Below are positions 8,612 to 17,929 of a stretch of 64,000 nt of DNA, piece by piece. Positions within the stretch are counted from its first letter, which is position 1. Each line of letters opens with the position of its first letter. The stretch is from NCBI GenBank assembly GCA_016793245.1, contig JAEUHW010000057.1, positions 1 through 64,000 on the forward strand, read 5' to 3'. The position numbers and the translations under genes were made by a program. The stretch is from Planctomycetota bacterium. Lineage in GTDB: Bacteria > Planctomycetota > UBA1135 > JADKAF01. Below the pieces are notes generated by a model that saw nothing but the letters and a program-made list of their open reading frames with translations, ran no database searches and had not been told where the DNA came from.

Positions 8612-8998
8612 TCAGCCGATGGTCGTCGAGGCGACGGCCACGGTCTCGCCGGTCTGCAGGTCGCGGACGAGCACCTCCAGCGAGTAGCCCTTGAAATCGC
8701 GGTCGAGGGTACCGCCGATCAAGCGCAGCGAGGTCGCGCTCGATCCCTGGGGCACGGGCGGGAACGGCAGATTCACGGCCCCGCCGAGCGGGCTCTTCGC
8801 CCGCACGATCACCTCGCGGGCACGGGACGCGTCGCCGCCGAGCTCGATCTCGAGCGGCGATCCGGCGCGCGGCTGCACCGCTCGCACCCAGCCACCGCTC
8901 GCGAACAGCGCGGCCGCGTGCGCGACCCCGCCGCCGCTCGAGCTAGCGACCGTAAACGCTAGCGCGATGGCGCAGGCCTTGGATCGCGGTCCGAGCAT
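8612..8998 (-). CDS. Small secreted protein of unknown function
   Basis: This encodes 128 residues from the ATG at 8998. The N-terminus MLGPRSKACAIALAFTVASS is a convincing signal peptide with an Ala-rich cleavage zone (GVAHAAA). The remainder is beta-rich, with 'PLEIELGGDASRAREVIVRAKSPLG' and 'YSLEVLVRDLQTGETVAVASTTIG', suggesting a small Ig- or barrel-like domain. It has no cysteine after the signal peptide. The first 56 bp overlap the end of the Cys-rich protein gene upstream, and it closes the A2M-pbpC operon. I recognise no family. Confidence 0.6.
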   Translation of the reverse strand: MLGPRSKACAIALAFTVASSSGGGVAHAAALFASGGWVRAVQPRAGSPLEIELGGDASRAREVIVRAKSPLGGAVNLPFPPVPQGSSATSLRLIGGTLDRDFKGYSLEVLVRDLQTGETVAVASTTIG

Positions 8999-9677
8999 CG
9001 TCGGCCACCTCGGAGAATGCGGACTCGTTCGCGATGTGCTCCATGCACAGGATCGCCAGCTCGAGGTAGTCGCGCGCACACGCGTGCAACGCCGAGCCGA
9101 GCGAGGAGGCGACGGCGAGGTCGTTCTCCTGCGCGATCGTGTGCCAAGAGATCTCGGCCAACAGCGGCAGCAGCAACGGATGCGCGGCCTCCGTGCAGAG
9201 CCTCAGGATCTCGAGGCGTTGGGTCCGATTCTGGGTGAGCCAGAAATCGAGGTACGGGCTGCCGGCCGAGCGCTGCGCGGGCTCCGAGAGGAAGCGCTGC
9301 GGATCGGCGTAGAAGGCCGGCAGGGATTCCAACTTCGGCAAGCTGCCCGATCGCAGCGCGGCGAGCAGGGCCGCGCGATCGATGCGCGCGCCGCGCTCCG
9401 CGGCGAGCTCGCTGCGCTCGCTCGCGAGCGCGGCCTCGTGCGTCGTCGCTCCGGCGAAGGCTCCGAGGAGCGCGAAGAGGAGCAGCGCGTGCGAGAAGAG
9501 CGCGCGACGCAGCGCCGGTGAGGCGCAGCGCTGCAGAGCGCTGCGTGTCTCCGGTAGGCGCCAGACGGTCACGTGCGCATGGCACGTGTCGCACTCGAGA
9601 GCGCCACACGGCTGCGCGCGAACGAGCCCGTCGCAGCCATCGACGGCGCACGAGAGGCGGTTCACCTGAGTGTCCAT
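8943..9677 (-). CDS. Membrane-anchored protein with N-terminal Cys-rich (zinc-ribbon-like) segment
   Basis: This encodes 244 residues from the ATG at 9677. Residues 9-32 hold five cysteines (SCAVDGC ... PCGALECDTC) that could bind a metal. A hydrophobic helix (about 63-80, ALFSHALLLFALLGAFAG) is followed by a helical domain of about 160 residues. The gene overlaps the end of pbpC by 16 bp and the next gene by 56 bp, so it is part of the A2M-pbpC operon. No family is recognised. If the Cys segment is cytoplasmic, the C-terminal domain lies outside, an arrangement also seen in anti-sigma-like sensors, but this is speculation. Confidence 0.6.
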   Translation of the reverse strand: MDTQVNRLSCAVDGCDGLVRAQPCGALECDTCHAHVTVWRLPETRSALQRCASPALRRALFSHALLLFALLGAFAGATTHEAALASERSELAAERGARIDRAALLAALRSGSLPKLESLPAFYADPQRFLSEPAQRSAGSPYLDFWLTQNRTQRLEILRLCTEAAHPLLLPLLAEISWHTIAQENDLAVASSLGSALHACARDYLELAILCMEHIANESAFSEVADDARTAIQGLRHRASVYGR

Positions 9678-11872
9678 GGGGGTTGGAACCTCGAGGAGGT
9701 GGGGTCGGCATGCTGCTCCTCCGGCGCGGAGCTTCCAAGCCCCGGTGCCACCGCGGGGGTCGAGAACGCCCCGAAGGGGCTCGCCCCGCCGGGGCGCTCT
9801 TGCCGCGATCGCGGAGGCAAGACATGAAAGTGCGCCTCGCTGGCGCGGCCGAGCTCGTCGGCGACCCGCACGTGATGCCATCCGGGCTCGAGCGACTCCA
9901 CCCACGCGCGCTCGCGCCCTTCCCGCGGGCGACCATCGAGCCACCAGCGGAGTTGGCCATCCTCCTCGAAGAGAGCTTCGAAGCGCACGGGCAAGGCGGC
10001 GGTCCCGGTGCGCTCTTCGCGCGCCGCGGCGTAGATCGCGCCCTCGTGCGGCGTCAGCAAGCGCGGTCCGCCGCTCCGCCGCGGCAGGGCCAGGGTGCGA
10101 TCGAGCGCCGGCAAGCGCGGGAACGCGAGCGACTCCGGCGGCTCCGACGCGGGCGGCAAATGCTCGATCAAGCGCGCGAGGAGCGGGGCAGCGACTGCGC
10201 GCCCGCTGAGCTCCGCGGAGCCCGCGCCGCCCGGGTTGCCCACCCAGACGCCGATCGTCCACGTCGTCGTGGTCGCGAGGCACCACGCATCGCGCCCGCC
10301 GCTCGAGGTCCCCGTCTTCACCGCGAAGCGCCGCGCGTGTGCGCCGCGCTCCGCGAGCGGCGACCAACGCGGATCGGAGAGCGCCGCGCGCACGATCTCC
10401 ACGGCCGCCGGATCGAGCACGCGCTGGGGCGCCAGGAGCGGCTCGTCGCGGCGCATGCGCAGCGGCAGATGAACGCCACCACGCCCCAGCATGGCATACG
10501 CCGCGACGAGATCGCGGAGGCGCAGCTCGCAGGTGCCGAGCGCCAGCGCGAGCCCGTGGCCCTCGAGTGCGCGCGCATCTTCGGAGAGCCCGCAGCGCAC
10601 GAGCAACGCGGCGAAGCTCGCGACGCCGACGCGATCGAGCAGCTCGATCGCCGGCGCGTTCAGCGAACGCGCGAGCGCTTCGCCGAGCGGCACGCGCTCG
10701 CCGTGCGCGCCGAAGCGGCCGTCGAAGTTCTGCGGCAGATAAGCGCCGTAACGCCGGGGGCGATCGGCGAGCAGCTCGTCCGCTCCGCAGAGCCCTTGCT
10801 CGAGCGCCAAGGCGTAGAGGAACGGCTTCAAGGTGGAGCCGGGGCTGCGGCGCGCCGAGCCGACATCGACTTGCTGTCCCGAGCTCGCCGCGAGCGGCGC
10901 GAGCGAACCGCAATGAGCGCGCACCTCCGCGCTCGCGTTCTCGACGATCAGCACCGCGACGCTGCTCGCGCCATGGGCCCGCACCTCGCCCCGGAGAGAC
11001 TCCAGGGTCTCCTCGACGCGCCGCTGCAGCGCCGCATCCAACGCGAGCGCGATCGACGTCTCGTCGGCTCCGCGCTCCCGCAGCGCGCGCCGCGCGGCGT
11101 GCGGCGCGTGCCTCGGCCAGCGATCTTCGGTGAGCCCGAGCGGAAGGGAACGCGCGCGGATCTCCGCTTCCGCGTCGATCCACTCCAGCTCGCGCAGCCG
11201 CGCCAGTACGCGATCCCGTCGCGCGCGCGCCGCCTCGGGATGGCGGTCGGGGCGCAATCGCTCCGGCGACTGCGGCAACCCCGCGAGCAGCGCCGCCTCG
11301 TGGAGCTCCAAGTCGAAGGCGTGCTTGCCGAACCAGCGCAGGCTCGCCGCTTCGCAGCCGACGACGTCGCCGCCGAACGACGCGTGGTTGAGCCACGCCT
11401 CCAGGATCGCGCGCTTGTCGTGGTGCCGCGCGAGCGCGAGCGCCGTCGCCGCTTGCAAGAACTTGCCCCCGAAGCTGCGATCGATGCCGCCGCAGAGGCG
11501 CGCGACCTGCATCTCCAGCGTCGAGGCCCCCGAGACGCGCCGCCCCGCGAAGAGGTTGTCGCGCAGCGCGCGCAACGCGGCGAGCCCATCGACGCCGCCG
11601 TGCTCGTGGAAGCGCTCGTCCTCGATGGCGATCGCGCTGCGCGCGAGCCACGGCGAGATGCGCGCGAGCGGCACGGGGAACGACATCGCATCGCTCGGCG
11701 CGCGCTCCGCCCAGAGCAAGGTCCCCGAGCGATCGAAGACGAGCGCGCCTCCGCGCGCATCGAGCGCGGGGAGCGGGACGAGCAGCGACGCGACCTGCAG
11801 CGCGAGCGCCGGCAGCGCCGCGAGCAGCGCGCCCGCGAGCACGGCGCGCACGAGCACGCGCTTCCAACGCAC
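9662..11872 (-). CDS. pbpC: Penicillin-binding protein 1C
   Basis: This encodes 736 residues from a GTG at 11872. An N-terminal membrane anchor (about 7-34) is followed by the GT51 transglycosylase domain, with the catalytic motif EDERF at 84-88 and 'RRVSGASTLEMQVARL' after it. The transpeptidase domain has SxxK at 346-349 (SPGSTLKPF), SLN at 403-405 and KTG at 519-521. The C-terminal 150 residues match the PBP1C-specific beta domain ('WWLDGRP ... PGWHHVRVAD'). It builds peptidoglycan strands in the periplasm. It begins 11 bp after the alpha-2-macroglobulin gene, the conserved yfhM-pbpC pairing. No ATG lies near the domain start, so the GTG is chosen for fit; no strong Shine-Dalgarno sequence is visible. 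Confidence 0.92.
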   Translation of the reverse strand: MRWKRVLVRAVLAGALLAALPALALQVASLLVPLPALDARGGALVFDRSGTLLWAERAPSDAMSFPVPLARISPWLARSAIAIEDERFHEHGGVDGLAALRALRDNLFAGRRVSGASTLEMQVARLCGGIDRSFGGKFLQAATALALARHHDKRAILEAWLNHASFGGDVVGCEAASLRWFGKHAFDLELHEAALLAGLPQSPERLRPDRHPEAARARRDRVLARLRELEWIDAEAEIRARSLPLGLTEDRWPRHAPHAARRALRERGADETSIALALDAALQRRVEETLESLRGEVRAHGASSVAVLIVENASAEVRAHCGSLAPLAASSGQQVDVGSARRSPGSTLKPFLYALALEQGLCGADELLADRPRRYGAYLPQNFDGRFGAHGERVPLGEALARSLNAPAIELLDRVGVASFAALLVRCGLSEDARALEGHGLALALGTCELRLRDLVAAYAMLGRGGVHLPLRMRRDEPLLAPQRVLDPAAVEIVRAALSDPRWSPLAERGAHARRFAVKTGTSSGGRDAWCLATTTTWTIGVWVGNPGGAGSAELSGRAVAAPLLARLIEHLPPASEPPESLAFPRLPALDRTLALPRRSGGPRLLTPHEGAIYAAAREERTGTAALPVRFEALFEEDGQLRWWLDGRPREGRERAWVESLEPGWHHVRVADELGRASEAHFHVLPPRSRQERPGGASPFGAFSTPAVAPGLGSSAPEEQHADPTSSRFQPPWTLR

Positions 11873-11883
11873 GAAGAAGAGAC

Positions 11884-14800
11884 TCAGCGGCGCACCTCGA
11901 CGCGCCCGCTCGCGCTGCGTCCGCCGTAACGCGCATCGTACGCCGCCTGCACCTCGAGCGGCGCCTGCGCGAAATGGCCCGGCTGTACCGCGCGCACGAG
12001 ATAGCGGTAGGTGCTCTTCCCGATCGGAAGATCGGCGAAGAGCGCCAAGCGATCGGCGAGGCGCTCGATCCGCTGCGGAGCGAGCTCGCTGCCCGCACTT
12101 CCGCGCGGCGCTTCTGTCAGCCCGTGGTCGCGCGTGGCGAAGCGCGGGTTCTCGATCTCGAAGCCCGCGGGCAGCGGATCGATCGCGATCGCGTTCTCGC
12201 AGCGCTCCGCGCTCTCGAAGCAGAGCTCGACGAGGATCAGGTCCCCCGCCGCGATCCCGCCTTCTCGCTCCGCGCCGTTCGGCGCGAGCCAGCGCCGCGC
12301 GACGCGCACGCCGTCCGCGCGCTCGACGGTGCTCGCGGTGCGCGGGAACCCGCGCAACGTCCAAGCGGCGTACGCGACGCCCCCTTCCGCGGCGAGCTCG
12401 AGGACCGCGTCCCGAGGCAGATCGAGCGCCACGCGCTCCACGCGTCCCGGCGCGAGCACGAACAGGCGCGGCTCTGCCCCCGGCACGCGCAGCGCGACGC
12501 GCGTGCTCGCGCTCGGCGCCGGTGCCGCGGACGCGGCGCGCGCGATCGCGCGCAACACCCACGCGCTGTCCTGCGTGGACTGCAGCTCGCCTTGACGCAC
12601 CGCGGCGCAAAGCGCGAGCAAGGCGCCGGAGGACGCCGCGGGCGCGCGCTCGAGCTCGACGGACGCGAGCAACCACTGCGCCGTCGCGCGCAGATCGCTG
12701 CGCAGGGCCCCGCCGCGCTCGCGCACGCCGCGCGGTGAGGGAGGCTCGGCGGACAGCAAGCCGCGTCCTTCGTCGGCGCGGCCGACGACGGCGAAGGCTC
12801 GCGCGAGGATCGCGCGGGCCTCTGGCTCGAGCTCGTCGCGGCGCGCGCTCAAGGACTCCAACCAGCGCTGCGGCGCGCGCCCCGCGCGCGCGAGCACCTC
12901 GACGGCCGCGCAGCGCAGGAGCAGATCGGCGCGCGACGCCGCGAACCGCTCGCACCACGCGACGAGCTCGCGCACGAGCGGCTCGTCGATCGCGTGCCCG
13001 CTCGCGCGTGCTCGCAAGGCGAAGTCGAGCGCGGCCAGCGAACCCCACGCGTAGCTCTCGCGCGCCCCGGGCCAGAGGGCGAGACCGCCGTCCTCGGCTC
13101 GATAATCGCGCAAGCGCTCGAGCGTGCTCTGCACGATCGAACGCGCGCGCGCGGTGTCGAACTCGCCGAGCGCGCCCAGCGCCGCGAAGGCCTCGAGCTC
13201 GAGCAGCGGTTGCGCGCGCGAGAGCCGCTGTTCGAGGCAACCCCAGGGGTACGCGATGAGCTCGCGCAGCGCGCCGTCGAGCCCGATCCACGGCGCGCTC
13301 GCGAGCTCGAGCTCGAAGCCGCCCGCGAGCGGATCGAGCTCGTCGGCCGGTGCGCAGCGCGCCGTGCCTTCGATGCGCAGAGCGCCGCGGCGCGACTGCG
13401 GTGCTTCGGCGCGGCGCACGACGCACGCGACACGCGCCTCGCGCACGAGGCCGCCGACTTCGACGCGCGCGTGGAGAGCTCCCGGGTTCGCGCTGGCCTC
13501 CGCCGGATCCGATCGCGCCTCCACGGCGCACCAGAGCACGGCTTCGCCATCTCGCGCGATCCGGCCTTCGAGACGCGCGGGCCCGCGCAGAGCGAGGGCT
13601 CCGTCGCCGTGCAGCTCCACGGTGAAGGAGCCTTCGCTCGCGAGCTCGCGCGCGCGCAGCGTGAGCGGGACTTCGACGCGATCACCCGGAGCGAGCGCTC
13701 CGGGCAGCGCGAGCTCGAGCTCCAACTCGTCGCGCACGAGCACGGCGCTCTCCGCGCGCGCGAAGTCGCTGCGCGTCGCGAGCAACGCGACCAAGCGCAT
13801 TCCACCCGTCCGCACCGACGCCGGCAGCGCGACGCGCGCGCGTCCCGCGGCATCGAGCTCGAGCCGACCGATCCACGCTCCGAGCAAGCTCTCGCGCTCG
13901 GGACGCGCGCGGGTCTGCAGCAGATCGGCACCGGGGAGATCATCGTCCCCGCCGACCGCGGCGTTCGCGCGCGGCACCTCGTCGCCGAGCTCGGGCAGCA
14001 GGCGTGCGAACGGATCGCGAGTCTCGAACAGCCCGCGCCGCGCCCCGAAGAAGTAGCCGCGCGGATCGGGCAAGCCCGCCGCGCTCAGCGCGAGCACCGC
14101 TTCGTCGATCGCCCACAGCGCGACTTCATCTCCGGCGGCGGCGCCGCGCGCGCGCACTTCGACTTCGAGCACCTCGAGGGGGCGCACGCGCTCGACATGC
14201 ACGAGCTCGAGCTCGGGCGCTCCGTCGGGCAGCACCGCGAGCTTCGCTCGACCGATCGCCCGCGCGGAAGTGCCTCCGCTCGGATAGCCGCGCACGACGC
14301 TGAGCGCCGCGTGCACCGTCGGCCGCCACCGCGCCTCGAGCCGCAGCGGGATCCGGCTCTCGCCGCTCGGCAGCTCGAGCACGCGCGCCTCGTGGAAACC
14401 AGCACCTTCCAGAGTGAGCAGCGCCGTGCCGCCGAACGGCGTCCGACAGCGCAGCTCGACCTCGGCACCCGGCGCGCAGATCGCGGGCTCGAACGCGAGC
14501 TCCGCGGCTTCCGGCGCGGCTTCGTCGTTCCCGCCTCCGAGCTCGATCTCGCCGCTCGCGCCGACGACTTCGGTGCGGCTGGGCGCGACGAGGCTCCAAC
14601 GCACGCGCCCGAAGAGCTCCGCACCTGGAACGATCGCCCGCGCACGACCATCGACGAGGCTCACGCGCTGCACATGGCGCGAGAGGACTTGGTCGATGCG
14701 CTCCCACACGGCGCCGCTCGCGCCGCGCCGCAGCACCCACGCGTGCTGCAAGCGCTCGATCGCGAACTCCGCTTCGGACAGCGCGGCGGCGGAGCCATCG

Positions 14801-17295
14801 CGCGCGAAGCAGGCGATCTCGACTTCGCGGTCCGCTCGCGGGGCTCCGCCCGGGGGCCACGCGCAGGCGAGATAGGGTCCCTTCGGCGCGACCGTCGCGC
14901 GCGCGGTGCTCGTCACCGCGCGACCACCCGGTTCGAACGCGGTCGCGACGACCGCGATCTCGATCGGCTGCGTCGGCAGCTCGCTCTCGGCGAGCTCCAG
15001 CGCGAAGCGCGCGAAGCCGCTCTCGTCCGTCTGCGCGTCCTCCAATTCACGCGCCGCAGGCAAGGTGCTCGCCTCGAGCGGCGGAGCGAAGGCGAAGCGC
15101 GGCTCCGCGGGCGGACGAAACGCGCTCGGCCGGTACTCGACTCGCGCGTTCATGCGCAGTCCCGGCGCAGCTCCCCCGCTCAAGCGCTCGACGCGCGCCA
15201 GAGCGTGGAGCTCGAGCTCGTCGGGCTCGAGCAGCGGCGCCGGCAAGCTCAGCGCGACGCGCAGGCGATCCGGTCGGAAGTCCTCGACGGCGAGCTCGGT
15301 CGCGCCGAGCTCGTGGCCGCCCTGATCGAAGACGCGGAGTCGATACCGCCCCGTCGGTGCATCCAACTCGAGCGGCACGCGCCCTTCGAACCAGCCCTGC
15401 GCACCGACCTCCAGCGCCGCGCGCGCGACGAGCCGACCGTCGGGACGCTCGCAGCGCGCCTCGAGCGCGAGCGAGGAGCACACGGCGCCCAGCTCGTCGC
15501 GGAGCCAACCGCCGAAGCGCAGCTCTTCGCCGGGTCGCAGCAGCGCGCGCTCGGCGAAGACGAACGCATCCGCGCCCTCGCGCCACGGTCGCCCGAGGGG
15601 ATCCTGCGCGCTCGCGACTCCGTGCTCTTCGAGCTCGAGGAAGGCGAGATCATCGCCTCGACGCGCGAAGGCGATCCACGCTCCAGAGCCCTCGCGCGCA
15701 TCGAGGCCCGCAAGCAGCGCCTTGCCTTGCGCGTCGGTGCGCCCGCGCGCGAGCACTTGATCGCTCGCCGTGCGGATCTCGACCTCGACCTCGGCGGCAG
15801 GGCGACCGGACGCGAGCTCCGTCACCCAGAGCAGCGCTTCGCGCGCGCTGCGCCGCGCCGTGATCGCGAGATCGGTCGCGGTGACGACGCGCGAGGTCGC
15901 GCGCCAGGAGTTCGGATCGCGCAGCGTCACGAAGTAGGTACCGCGAACGTCGCCGTCCGCGGCGCGCGCCGAGAGCCAGCTCGAGAGCCCGACCGCGAGG
16001 CGCGTCGGCTGGTTCCGCACCAGCGCCGGTCGCAACACGAGCTCTCCCGCGGGCTCCCCGAGGTAGTCGGAGAACGCGTCCTCGTCGTGATCGCGCGACC
16101 AGTTCGCGATCTGGTTCGGGAAGAGGCGCCAAGCGCGCAGCTCGACCTCCGGCGTGTTGCAGAGGTCCAGCTCGAGCTCCTTCTTGCCGGAGGCGAGCAG
16201 CACCGCACCGCTGCTGGCGAACGCGAGGCTCGGCTCGAGATCGGGCAGGTCGAACCCATCGTCGACGGCGGAGAGCAGCGCGCGCCCATCGATCCCGGGC
16301 AAGCCCGCGGCGAAGCGCAAGTGCACGCGCTCGCCCGGCGCGAACGCGCCGCGCACCACGAGTCCGTCCCACGCCTGCGCGAGCATGAGCTCGCGCGGCG
16401 GATCGCATCGCACGTGCTCGCGCGCGAGCTCGGGATCGATCTCGCCGCCGAAGCGCGCGTGGAACGCGAAGCGCTCGCCCTCCTGGAAGACCGTGGTGCC
16501 GCCGTAGGCGAGTTGGGTATCGAGGCGCAGCGAGAGTCCGCTCTCTTCACCGGAGACGCTGCCCGAGAGCGGAGCGACTCCGGAGCGCACGCGCAGGCGA
16601 TAGCGCTGCTCCGCGCCGTTCGAGAGTGGCGGCAGCTCGAAGAGCGCGTGCGGTCGTTCCGTCGTGCGCCCTTCCAAGCCGAGCTCGAGCAAGCGAGCGA
16701 ACCCGTCGGCACCGTGCACCAGCTCGAGACGCGAGCGCAAGCTCTCGAGCTCGACCGGCTGATCGAACTGCAGCGCCAAGCGCACGCGGCGCCCGTCGAT
16801 CACGCGCGACGAGCAGCGCTCCAGTCGGGGCCCGGACGTAGAGCAAACGACCGAGAGCTCGCCGACGGAGGCGCCTTCCACATCGGTCCAGCCGGAGCCG
16901 AGGCGCACGCGATACGCGGTCGCCGGAGCGGCTTCGCGCTCGGCGCGGAAGCGCAGGAGGCGCGCGCCGCGCTGGAACCACTGCCCCTCGAGCGCCGGTT
17001 CGAGCTGCGGAGCCGAGCGGCGCTCCAGCGCGAGCTCTCCACCGCGCGCGCGCGCGTCCTGCGGAGGACGCAGCGAGGCGCCGAGGGTCCACTCGAGCTC
17101 GGTCGGCGACACCCAGCGAGCGCTTCCCCCGAGCCCCAGCTCACCGGCGTGGACCTCGGAGCCGCTCCCGAGCCACGGCGCGAAGAGCGCCGATCGCCCA
17201 ACGAAGTAGCAATTGAAGAGGAGCGAGAAACCGAGCAGCGCGAGCAGAGCGGGGCGGCGGAGCGCCGCAGCGCGCGCCGAAAGGGAACGAAGCAT
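11884..17295 (-). CDS. Bacterial alpha-2-macroglobulin with thioester
   Basis: This encodes 1803 residues. An N-terminal hydrophobic anchor (LLALLGFSLLFNCYFVG) has a Cys but no clean lipobox. Many MG-type beta domains follow, and the thioester motif is present as YPWGCLEQ with Cys1353, in the helical thioester domain ('SYAWGSLAALDFALRARASGH'). The C-terminal receptor-like domain includes 'IDPLPAGFEIENPRF'. It would trap foreign proteases in the periplasm, protecting the envelope, and is normally paired with PBP1C to monitor breaches, as here. A strong GAGGAGGTG ribosome-binding site precedes the start. At 1803 residues it is slightly longer than E. coli YfhM. Confidence 0.92.
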   Translation of the reverse strand: MLRSLSARAAALRRPALLALLGFSLLFNCYFVGRSALFAPWLGSGSEVHAGELGLGGSARWVSPTELEWTLGASLRPPQDARARGGELALERRSAPQLEPALEGQWFQRGARLLRFRAEREAAPATAYRVRLGSGWTDVEGASVGELSVVCSTSGPRLERCSSRVIDGRRVRLALQFDQPVELESLRSRLELVHGADGFARLLELGLEGRTTERPHALFELPPLSNGAEQRYRLRVRSGVAPLSGSVSGEESGLSLRLDTQLAYGGTTVFQEGERFAFHARFGGEIDPELAREHVRCDPPRELMLAQAWDGLVVRGAFAPGERVHLRFAAGLPGIDGRALLSAVDDGFDLPDLEPSLAFASSGAVLLASGKKELELDLCNTPEVELRAWRLFPNQIANWSRDHDEDAFSDYLGEPAGELVLRPALVRNQPTRLAVGLSSWLSARAADGDVRGTYFVTLRDPNSWRATSRVVTATDLAITARRSAREALLWVTELASGRPAAEVEVEIRTASDQVLARGRTDAQGKALLAGLDAREGSGAWIAFARRGDDLAFLELEEHGVASAQDPLGRPWREGADAFVFAERALLRPGEELRFGGWLRDELGAVCSSLALEARCERPDGRLVARAALEVGAQGWFEGRVPLELDAPTGRYRLRVFDQGGHELGATELAVEDFRPDRLRVALSLPAPLLEPDELELHALARVERLSGGAAPGLRMNARVEYRPSAFRPPAEPRFAFAPPLEASTLPAARELEDAQTDESGFARFALELAESELPTQPIEIAVVATAFEPGGRAVTSTARATVAPKGPYLACAWPPGGAPRADREVEIACFARDGSAAALSEAEFAIERLQHAWVLRRGASGAVWERIDQVLSRHVQRVSLVDGRARAIVPGAELFGRVRWSLVAPSRTEVVGASGEIELGGGNDEAAPEAAELAFEPAICAPGAEVELRCRTPFGGTALLTLEGAGFHEARVLELPSGESRIPLRLEARWRPTVHAALSVVRGYPSGGTSARAIGRAKLAVLPDGAPELELVHVERVRPLEVLEVEVRARGAAAGDEVALWAIDEAVLALSAAGLPDPRGYFFGARRGLFETRDPFARLLPELGDEVPRANAAVGGDDDLPGADLLQTRARPERESLLGAWIGRLELDAAGRARVALPASVRTGGMRLVALLATRSDFARAESAVLVRDELELELALPGALAPGDRVEVPLTLRARELASEGSFTVELHGDGALALRGPARLEGRIARDGEAVLWCAVEARSDPAEASANPGALHARVEVGGLVREARVACVVRRAEAPQSRRGALRIEGTARCAPADELDPLAGGFELELASAPWIGLDGALRELIAYPWGCLEQRLSRAQPLLELEAFAALGALGEFDTARARSIVQSTLERLRDYRAEDGGLALWPGARESYAWGSLAALDFALRARASGHAIDEPLVRELVAWCERFAASRADLLLRCAAVEVLARAGRAPQRWLESLSARRDELEPEARAILARAFAVVGRADEGRGLLSAEPPSPRGVRERGGALRSDLRATAQWLLASVELERAPAASSGALLALCAAVRQGELQSTQDSAWVLRAIARAASAAPAPSASTRVALRVPGAEPRLFVLAPGRVERVALDLPRDAVLELAAEGGVAYAAWTLRGFPRTASTVERADGVRVARRWLAPNGAEREGGIAAGDLILVELCFESAERCENAIAIDPLPAGFEIENPRFATRDHGLTEAPRGSAGSELAPQRIERLADRLALFADLPIGKSTYRYLVRAVQPGHFAQAPLEVQAAYDARYGGRSASGRVEVRR

Positions 17296-17929
17296 CTACA
17301 CCTCCTCTCGTCCGCGCCGAAAGCCTGTGGAGCGAGTGCTTCGAGTTTGGAGACGCGGCGATGGGCGTCTCGCCGCGGCGCGGGAACGAATGCGGAAGCG
17401 GGGGCTTCGCGAGGTTCCGGCGTCGGAGGCGGGGTGAGCGGAGCTCGTTCTCCAGTCCGAAGGACTCTGGCAGCAGGCGGTCAGCGGAGCGGGGCGAGAA
17501 GGTCGGAGGTCTCGGGACGGAAGAAGTAGAGGACGAAGCGCGGCTGAGGCGAGGAGAGCGCGAGTCCCGTCGGTTCCATTCCTAGGGGTCGAGCGCCAGA
17601 GCGCCCCCCAGATCTTGTGCGCACTGTGCCGCGCCGACGAGCGCGCCGCAAGAGGGCGAGCGCCTCGCGCCTCGATCCCCTCTTCCGCCGTCCGCCACGA
17701 CCGGATCGCGCACCGAGCCCGAGGGCTCTCGTCCCGGCGACCCAATGGTGGAACCGCCCGGGCGGACCCGCGAGCCGAGCGCGACCTCTGTCTCGTTCTC
17801 CGACGCGCGCTCTCCGCGAGGCGGCTCTCGACGTAGAGGCTCGCGCGAGAGACTCTGTTGCAGCCTCGCCTGCCGAGCCTCCGATCGCACCGTCCTCCGC
17901 TCTTCCGTATCCCTCCAGAGAACGAAGCC
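17296..17929. other. Divergent intergenic region, no gene seen
   Basis: This lies between the divergent A2M and TPR genes. Frames that stay open are Arg/Ser-rich and show no motif. The plus strand is purine-rich around 17400-17570. A 12-bp palindrome CCGCCCGGGCGG is at 17754-17765. It presumably carries both promoters, but I cannot point to clear boxes. Confidence 0.4.

Noticed and set aside
12994-17529. 1511-residue plus-strand protein
   Set aside because: It is antisense to the A2M gene, which has the thioester motif and a strong ribosome-binding site.
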